A stretch of 64,000 nt of DNA from Bacteroidota bacterium. GTDB lineage: Bacteria > Bacteroidota > Bacteroidia > B-17B0 > Aurantibacillaceae. The notes under the pieces are model-generated. The model searched no databases, was not told where the DNA came from, and was given only the letters and a program-made list of their open reading frames with translations. Each line of letters begins with the position of its first letter. Within the stretch, counting starts at the first letter, position 1. This document shows positions 59,210-64,000 of the stretch, piece after piece. The position numbers and the translations under genes were made by a program. The stretch covers positions 62,001 through 126,000 of the forward strand of contig JAJONO010000001.1 of NCBI GenBank assembly GCA_021323535.1, written 5' to 3'.

Positions 59210-61573
59210 TTATTTACTGATCAGCTTCTGAACAGAAACTACTTTTCCATTCTCAATAAAACTGATAAAGTACATTCCCTGTGAAAGGTTTGCTTTTACA
59301 TTTTGTTTCTCATAAACAATAGTTTGTTTGTAAACCAGCTTACCAATTCCATCATGAATTTCAATTGAAGGATTCTCTGATAAAGAAGAAACCGAAACTA
59401 CAAATTCGCCATTATTAGGATTCGGATAAATGCTCATGAAAGAATTATTTCCTGCCGCTTTATCAATTCCGGTACATGGCGAAACTGTTAATGCAACAGT
59501 TGCCGTTCCTGTACAGCCGCTTGCATTGGCTCCTGTTACAGTGTAAGTAATGGCACCTGTTCCAGTTGGTGTAAATGCTGTTCCGTCTGTTACACCGTTC
59601 GACCAGGTATAAGTTGTAGCGCCTGATCCATTCAATGTTACCGTTGATCCTGTACAGATCATTGAAGAAGATGATGTGGCTGATACTGTTGGATTTGATC
59701 CAACGTTCACTGTCACCGCGGCGCTTCCCGAACAGGCACCTGTGCTTCCGGTTACTGTATATGTTGCCGTTGATGTAGGTGTGATAGAAGCTCCGTTAGA
59801 AATTCCGTTCGACCATGTATACGTTGTTGCTCCTGTTCCTGTTAAAGAAACATTTCCTCCTGAACATGCTGACGAAGGCGATGCCGATGCAACTAATGTC
59901 GGAGTGGGATTTACATTTAATGCGGCAATGGCTGTGGCAGTACATCCGTTAGCAGCAGTTCCTGTTACTGTGTAATTAGTTGTTGAAGCCGCAGCAAAAG
60001 GTGTTCCGTCAGTGATACCGCCACTCCATGCATACGTTGAAGCGCCGCCACCAGCGAATGAAACATTCACGCCGCTGCAAACTGTAGTTGAACCCGGACT
60101 AGCAGTTACAACAGGATTTGTATTTACTGTGATTGAAACTGAAGCCGCTGCAGTACAACTGTTCGCAGCAGTTCCTGTTACAGTATAAGATCCTGATGAA
60201 GCTGGCGCAAATGCTGTTCCGTTGGTCACGCCGCCGGTCCATACATAAGTCGCAGCTCCGCCACCTGTTAATGTAATATTATTTCCTGCACAAACTGTAT
60301 TTGTTGTTGTATTTGCTGTAACGTTCGGGTTTGCATTCACATTCACAGCTGAAACTGCAGTGGCTGTACATCCATTGGCCGCAGTACCTGTTACGGTATA
60401 ATTGATTGAAGATGTCGCAGCAAAAGGTGTTCCATTCGTGATTCCACCTGTCCATGCGTAAGTTGACGCTCCGCCACCGTTTAAGGTAATGTTTGTTCCG
60501 TTACAAACTGTGGTTGATGGTGGTGTTGCTGTTACTGTAGGATTTGGTTTTACTAAAACTGTTTTTGTAGCTATACCGAATGAACCACAGGCATCTTCAA
60601 CAACCATAAGCGTAGTGAATGTTCCCGCTGTAGGATATGTAGCCATGGTTGTGGCGCCTGTCGCCGTTGGAGAAGGTATTGATCCAAAATCCCATTCGTA
60701 GGTTCCGGCTGTAGATCCTGTTGTACTGTAGGTTACATTTTGTCCCGCACAGATCGTATTCGTTGAGTTCGAAATATTGGCTACAATCGGAGCCTGTGTA
60801 AGGAATGGATGGATCAATAATGAAATATTTAAACCCCACGACGTATTAATATAATTCCAGCTGTTATCGCTCCATTTTTCGCGTGCTGTTGAAGCCGGTG
60901 TCTGAGTATTTGAGTTACTCACAATACTTAATGAATCTTTTGCTCCAACTGCCGGCCATGACAATCCGGACACATCCACGCTCACGAAAAATTGTTTCGA
61001 GACAGGAAGATTGATCGGTGTTGGAAACATCACTAATGAGTATTGATTATTATTTACGTCATTCATAATGGTTGCCATAGTAATTGTACCCTGACCCAGA
61101 GCAGCGCCAACGACGTTACCTGTACCATTGTAAACTTTAATAGCAACAGTTTTTGTTGGAACAGCGCTATACGCGATTCCAAAACCAACGTATACCTGTG
61201 TGATCATTGTGTTTGCACTCGAAGAAACATCAAAGTACATGGCTTTTTCACGATCACCATATGTATTCGGACCATTTACGAATCCATCCGCCGCGAAAGG
61301 TGTTCCGGTTCCATAGTTTACCAGCGACCATGTTGCAGGTACCGGAAGGTTAACAGACATACACGTTGTTGTGGTTGGCATGTTAACAGCCAATGGAACA
61401 AAAGCGGTTTTATTCGCTGAATTAGAATTCTGATTTGATTTTGGTTTACCGTAAGAAAGTTGTTCGGCATTCTTTCCGGAAACATTAGAGGATCTGTTCT
61501 GTTGTGCGGTACTGAAATTAGCAAAGAGCATCATCAGGGCAGTAAGAGAACCAAAGAGTAATGATTTTTTCAT
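59210..61573 (-). CDS. secreted T9SS protein with PKD and Ig-like repeats
   Basis: 787 residues: signal peptide (ends FSTAQ), an N-terminal beta domain (70-260), one PKD-like domain (about 275-345; YEWDFGSIPSPTATGATTMATY), then five repeats of about 72-75 residues (about 345-715) with shared words such as GGGASTYAWTGGITNGTPFAA and YTVTGTAANGCTA, and a sorting domain (MSIYPNPNNGEFVVSVSS to VQKLISK). The repeats are also similar at DNA level (about 59480-60540), so copy number may vary. Likely a surface adhesin. Confidence 0.92.
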   Translation of the reverse strand: MKKSLLFGSLTALMMLFANFSTAQQNRSSNVSGKNAEQLSYGKPKSNQNSNSANKTAFVPLAVNMPTTTTCMSVNLPVPATWSLVNYGTGTPFAADGFVNGPNTYGDREKAMYFDVSSSANTMITQVYVGFGIAYSAVPTKTVAIKVYNGTGNVVGAALGQGTITMATIMNDVNNNQYSLVMFPTPINLPVSKQFFVSVDVSGLSWPAVGAKDSLSIVSNSNTQTPASTAREKWSDNSWNYINTSWGLNISLLIHPFLTQAPIVANISNSTNTICAGQNVTYSTTGSTAGTYEWDFGSIPSPTATGATTMATYPTAGTFTTLMVVEDACGSFGIATKTVLVKPNPTVTATPPSTTVCNGTNITLNGGGASTYAWTGGITNGTPFAATSSINYTVTGTAANGCTATAVSAVNVNANPNVTANTTTNTVCAGNNITLTGGGAATYVWTGGVTNGTAFAPASSGSYTVTGTAANSCTAAASVSITVNTNPVVTASPGSTTVCSGVNVSFAGGGASTYAWSGGITDGTPFAAASTTNYTVTGTAANGCTATAIAALNVNPTPTLVASASPSSACSGGNVSLTGTGATTYTWSNGISNGASITPTSTATYTVTGSTGACSGSAAVTVNVGSNPTVSATSSSSMICTGSTVTLNGSGATTYTWSNGVTDGTAFTPTGTGAITYTVTGANASGCTGTATVALTVSPCTGIDKAAGNNSFMSIYPNPNNGEFVVSVSSLSENPSIEIHDGIGKLVYKQTIVYEKQNVKANLSQGMYFISFIENGKVVSVQKLISK

Positions 61574-61812
61574 GAGTTAAGTTATTATGATCACCTAAGA
61601 TATAACTTTTTTCGTGGAATCTAAATTTTTCAGCACTACCAACCGATAATTTTACTCAACCAGGCTGCATATTTATTGTTTGAAACATAATGCCTGCGCG
61701 TCAACAGGCTCAAGGGATACATACGTTTCCGGCAGAATATTTTAACAATACGAATTTTAACATTTTTAATAGTCTCCCCAACTGATAAGAGTCGTTTTTG
61801 ACATTCGGGAAA

Positions 61813-62175
61813 TTACGACTTTTTTTTCTTCGTGGCTTTGGGTTTTAATGTTTTCGCGTACTCAACACTTAACAGAACATAAGGTTTTAACTCTTTTGTC
61901 TTTTTAAGAAGTGCGGGTGAAATCGTAACGTATTCTTTCATCACCGTTCCATACGTTTCAAATAATTTACTCTTAAATTTTTTAATGAACTCATCTCTTT
62001 CCTTCTCCGGTAACCGAAGTGCGACCATTCCTTCCTTAAGAAAAGAATACATATTGCCGTTCATGGATGTGTAAGGCATAGTTGCTCCTTTGATTTCTTC
62101 TCCGGTAATTGAACTAATCAATGTTTCATATGATTTGAAATTCTCGGGTTCGGGTGTGTTCGCTTTTTTGGCCAT
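61813..62175 (-). CDS. TfoX/Sxy N-terminal-domain-like protein
   Basis: 120 residues from ATG 62175; an upstream in-frame Met at 62226 would add a hydrophobic 17-residue extension that is not typical. The core TMPYTSMNGNMYSFLKEGMVALRLPEKERDEF matches the TfoX N-terminal domain pattern (MYSFL, LRLPEEDREEF). TfoX/Sxy controls competence in some bacteria, but stand-alone N domains have no fixed role. C-terminus Lys-rich. A -7 box lies 5 nt upstream of the start. Confidence 0.72.
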   Translation of the reverse strand: MAKKANTPEPENFKSYETLISSITGEEIKGATMPYTSMNGNMYSFLKEGMVALRLPEKERDEFIKKFKSKLFETYGTVMKEYVTISPALLKKTKELKPYVLLSVEYAKTLKPKATKKKKS

Positions 62176-62179
62176 GATG

Positions 62180-62187
62180 TAAAGATA
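62180..62187 (-). promoter_or_regulatory. -7 element of the TfoX-like gene
   Basis: TATCTTTA on the minus strand, last base 5 nt before the ATG at 62175. A TTTA about 20 bp further upstream could be a weak -33 element. Confidence 0.5.
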
Positions 62188-62270
62188 AAAAGTCCTGGTA
62201 ATTTTTATAAACATAGAGAATTTCAAATTATTATCTTCGGATCATAGTTTATACTCTTAAAGCACGCACC

Positions 62271-62639
62271 ATGAAAAAACTGATTGTTATAACGTTGTTT
62301 CTGATCTCCATAAACAGCTTTGCTCAAAATAAAACTACTTCAAACAATTATTACGTCGTTTTGTATACCATTGGCGAAACATGGGACACTACCAAACACT
62401 ATCACGAACAAAAATATTTCAACGAACACTCTGCTCACATGAGTTCGCTTCGAAAAAATAAAACAATAACCATAGGCGCGCGTTACGGCAACACCGGCAT
62501 GATCGTGATTGAAGCGAAAGATGAGAGTGCGGCAAAAGCTCTTGTGAACAAAGACATTGCCATTCAGAATAAATTATTTAAAGCGGAGGTTTTTTTGTTT
62601 GAGCCTTTTTACGGAGGTTGTGTGAAGGAAACACCATAA
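62271..62639 (+). CDS. secreted YciI-like protein
   Basis: 122 residues: signal peptide (MKKLIVITLFLISINSFAQ) then a YciI-like domain (YYVVLYTIGETWD, HSAHMSSLRKNKTI, GMIVIEAKDESAAKALVNKD, LFEPFYGGC) with the dimeric ferredoxin-like fold. YciI relatives are mostly cytoplasmic; export is unusual. Function unknown. Confidence 0.75.
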   Translation: MKKLIVITLFLISINSFAQNKTTSNNYYVVLYTIGETWDTTKHYHEQKYFNEHSAHMSSLRKNKTITIGARYGNTGMIVIEAKDESAAKALVNKDIAIQNKLFKAEVFLFEPFYGGCVKETP

Positions 62640-62720
62640 TATCCTTTCAGAAATTAATTTAACAGCATTCTTAGTTCTTTTAAAGATAGTCTGCATAACT
62701 TTAACCAAAAATACAAGCAC

Positions 62721-63173
62721 ATGGAAGCAACTCTCAAAATCTGGGAAACCAACAGAAACAATTATTTAAAGCATTTTAATTATAGTCTTGAACAACTCAA
62801 TCATATTCCGCAGGGATTCAGCAACAATCTCATCTGGAACCTTGGACATATAGTCGCTATTCAGCAAAGATTACTTTATAGAGGATCGGGGTTGCCTATG
62901 AATATCAGCGATGAATTTTTCGAAACATACAAACCTGGTTCAAAACCTACTGGTAAGACTACACAAGCCGAAGCGGATGAAATAAAAACACTTCTTACAT
63001 CTATGATCGATGTTACAAAACGTGATCTCGCTGCAGGGAAATTCACAAATTACACAGCCTTCACAAGTCTTACCGGTTTTCATATCGGTAATTTGAACGA
63101 TGCCATACAATTCAACAATTACCATGAAGCGATGCATCTTGGATTTATGGCGAATATCAGGAAGTTTGTGTAA
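62721..63173 (+). CDS. DinB-family protein
   Basis: 150 residues: four-helix DinB/YfiT-type fold, with NLIWNLGHIVAIQQRLL and NNYHEAMHLGFM supplying metal-binding histidines (three His expected; at least two are clear). DinB proteins are thought to be metal-dependent thiol transferases or stress enzymes. A TAACTTTA box lies 18 nt upstream of the ATG. Cytoplasmic, no signal. Confidence 0.88.
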   Translation: MEATLKIWETNRNNYLKHFNYSLEQLNHIPQGFSNNLIWNLGHIVAIQQRLLYRGSGLPMNISDEFFETYKPGSKPTGKTTQAEADEIKTLLTSMIDVTKRDLAAGKFTNYTAFTSLTGFHIGNLNDAIQFNNYHEAMHLGFMANIRKFV

Positions 63174-63188
63174 AGGATCTTGTCATTT

Positions 63189-63219
63189 TTTGTATCATAA
63201 TTTTTCGTTAGTATCTTTA
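63189..63219 (+). promoter_or_regulatory. -33/-7 promoter of the SBBP-repeat gene
   Basis: TTTG (63189-63192) and TATCTTTA (63212-63219), 19 bp apart. The ATG at 63226 is 7 nt after the last base. Confidence 0.6.
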
Positions 63220-63225
63220 CCTGCT

Positions 63226-64000
63226 ATGACGAAATTCAGAATCTCCCTGCTGTTCTTATTACTTTCACATGCTTTTATTTGCCAGGTTCCATCTTATCTC
63301 TGGGCCAATGGTATAGGCAATTCAAATAATGTTTTTGGAGATCAGGGCATGTCAGTCAGTGTAGACGCTTCTGGAAATTCCTATGTTACAGGAGCGTTTT
63401 ATTATGTTATGGACGCAGACCCCTCTCCTGCAACGTTTACTCTTAATGGAGGAAGTAATGGTGCATGTTTTGTAACAAAGTACGATTCGAATGGGAATTT
63501 CCTTTGGGCATTCAGTCTTTCGGCAGGCTACGGATCTACCCGTATAACCTGCGACTCTGTTGGAAATTTTTATTTAATGGGTTATTTTGGCGGGGGAAGC
63601 ATCGATCTTGACCCTTCTCCGGCAGGAGCAGTTTTAACCGGTGGCGGCGGTTTTATTGCAAAGTATAACACATCGGGTAACTTTCTCTGGGGAAAATATA
63701 TTATGGGATCGTGGGTCTATCCTTTACAAATAAGGCTTGATAAAAATTACGATCTTGTTGTCGGGGGAGATTTTCAGCTGAACTGTGATTTTGATGTAAC
63801 ATCCCCTTCAGGAACGGTCACTTCGATCGGACAGCCAGATGCATTTCTTGCAAAATATGATACATCGGGAAATTTCCAGTGGGTAAAATCATTCGGAAGC
63901 AAATTGATAGACAATGTATGGTCGGTTGACTTTGACAGTGCAAACAACATTGTTATTTCAGGTATGTTTGGTGACACCTGTGACTTCGATCCTAGTCCTG
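63226..64000 (+). CDS. SBBP-repeat secreted protein, N-terminal part
   Basis: The frame is open from ATG 63226 to the window end (about 258 residues), so the gene is cut by the right edge. Signal peptide (MTKFRISLLFLLLSHAFICQ), then SBBP-type beta-propeller repeats (MSVSVDASGNSYVTGAF, FVTKYDSNGNFLWAF, FIAKYNTSGNFLWGK, FLAKYDTSGNFQWVK) with DADPSPA/DLDPSPA in the loops. Proteins of this kind usually end in a T9SS sorting domain, which would lie outside the window. Confidence 0.88.
   Translation, partial: MTKFRISLLFLLLSHAFICQVPSYLWANGIGNSNNVFGDQGMSVSVDASGNSYVTGAFYYVMDADPSPATFTLNGGSNGACFVTKYDSNGNFLWAFSLSAGYGSTRITCDSVGNFYLMGYFGGGSIDLDPSPAGAVLTGGGGFIAKYNTSGNFLWGKYIMGSWVYPLQIRLDKNYDLVVGGDFQLNCDFDVTSPSGTVTSIGQPDAFLAKYDTSGNFQWVKSFGSKLIDNVWSVDFDSANNIVISGMFGDTCDFDPSP

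Noticed and set aside
61590..61620. ATATAACTTTTTTCGTGGAA upstream of the Ig-like T9SS gene as another ATGTAAG motif
   Set aside because: The core GTAAG is not matched and the distance to the start (about 25-40 bp) differs from the others.

Overview
The window looks like chromosomal DNA from a member of the Bacteroidota. The evidence is four intact secreted proteins ending in type IX secretion (T9SS) C-terminal sorting domains, many promoters of the Bacteroidota -33/-7 type (TAnnTTTG/TAnnTTTA), almost no Shine-Dalgarno sites, and large TPR-based sensor proteins. Order and genus cannot be set from sequence alone. No rRNA, tRNA, CRISPR array, transposase or phage gene was seen.

Layout. 1-9 kb: housekeeping genes (3' end of pdxA, pgk, ispF, sua5, hpt, adk, an exonuclease/GIY-YIG protein) with a secreted PHP-domain protein, a dispersed-repeat island at 4.1-4.6 kb and an orphaned sorting domain at 7.4-7.6 kb. 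9-20 kb: hypothetical secreted proteins, a KamA-family radical SAM enzyme divergent from a Crp/Fnr regulator with three FNR-like boxes between them, a large T9SS protein, an LD-carboxypeptidase and a ClC transporter. 20-29.8 kb: a signalling island (FIST protein, two PAS histidine kinases, a receiver, a NarL-type regulator). 30-41 kb: two consecutive cyanophycin modules, cphA-cphB-iaaA-mscS and cphA-cphB with a convergent iaaA. 41-64 kb: membrane proteins, low-complexity and collagen-like surface proteins, four TPR sensors (two with SpoIIE phosphatases, one LytS-type kinase with its LytTR regulator, one with a bare dimerization domain), lipoproteins, an Ig-like T9SS protein, and the start of an SBBP-repeat protein.

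How the genes work together. Each cyanophycin module encodes polymer synthesis (CphA), depolymerization to beta-Asp-Arg (CphB) and dipeptide hydrolysis (IaaA), so the cell probably stores and recovers nitrogen as cyanophycin or a relative. The two CphA proteins differ: the second keeps an H-x-x-E-H motif in its N domain, thought to make primers, and the first has lost every one of those residues. This is the most interesting system in the window.

Other patterns: a 19-20 nt motif (consensus ATGTAAGWTTTTTNRTGAAA) lies 74-119 bp upstream of five genes; many promoters sit so close to the start codon that the mRNAs should be leaderless; a 27-nt palindromic element lies exactly 5 nt upstream of two start codons; and there is a pair of unannotated micro-lipoproteins sharing a CKSHExCPAY core.
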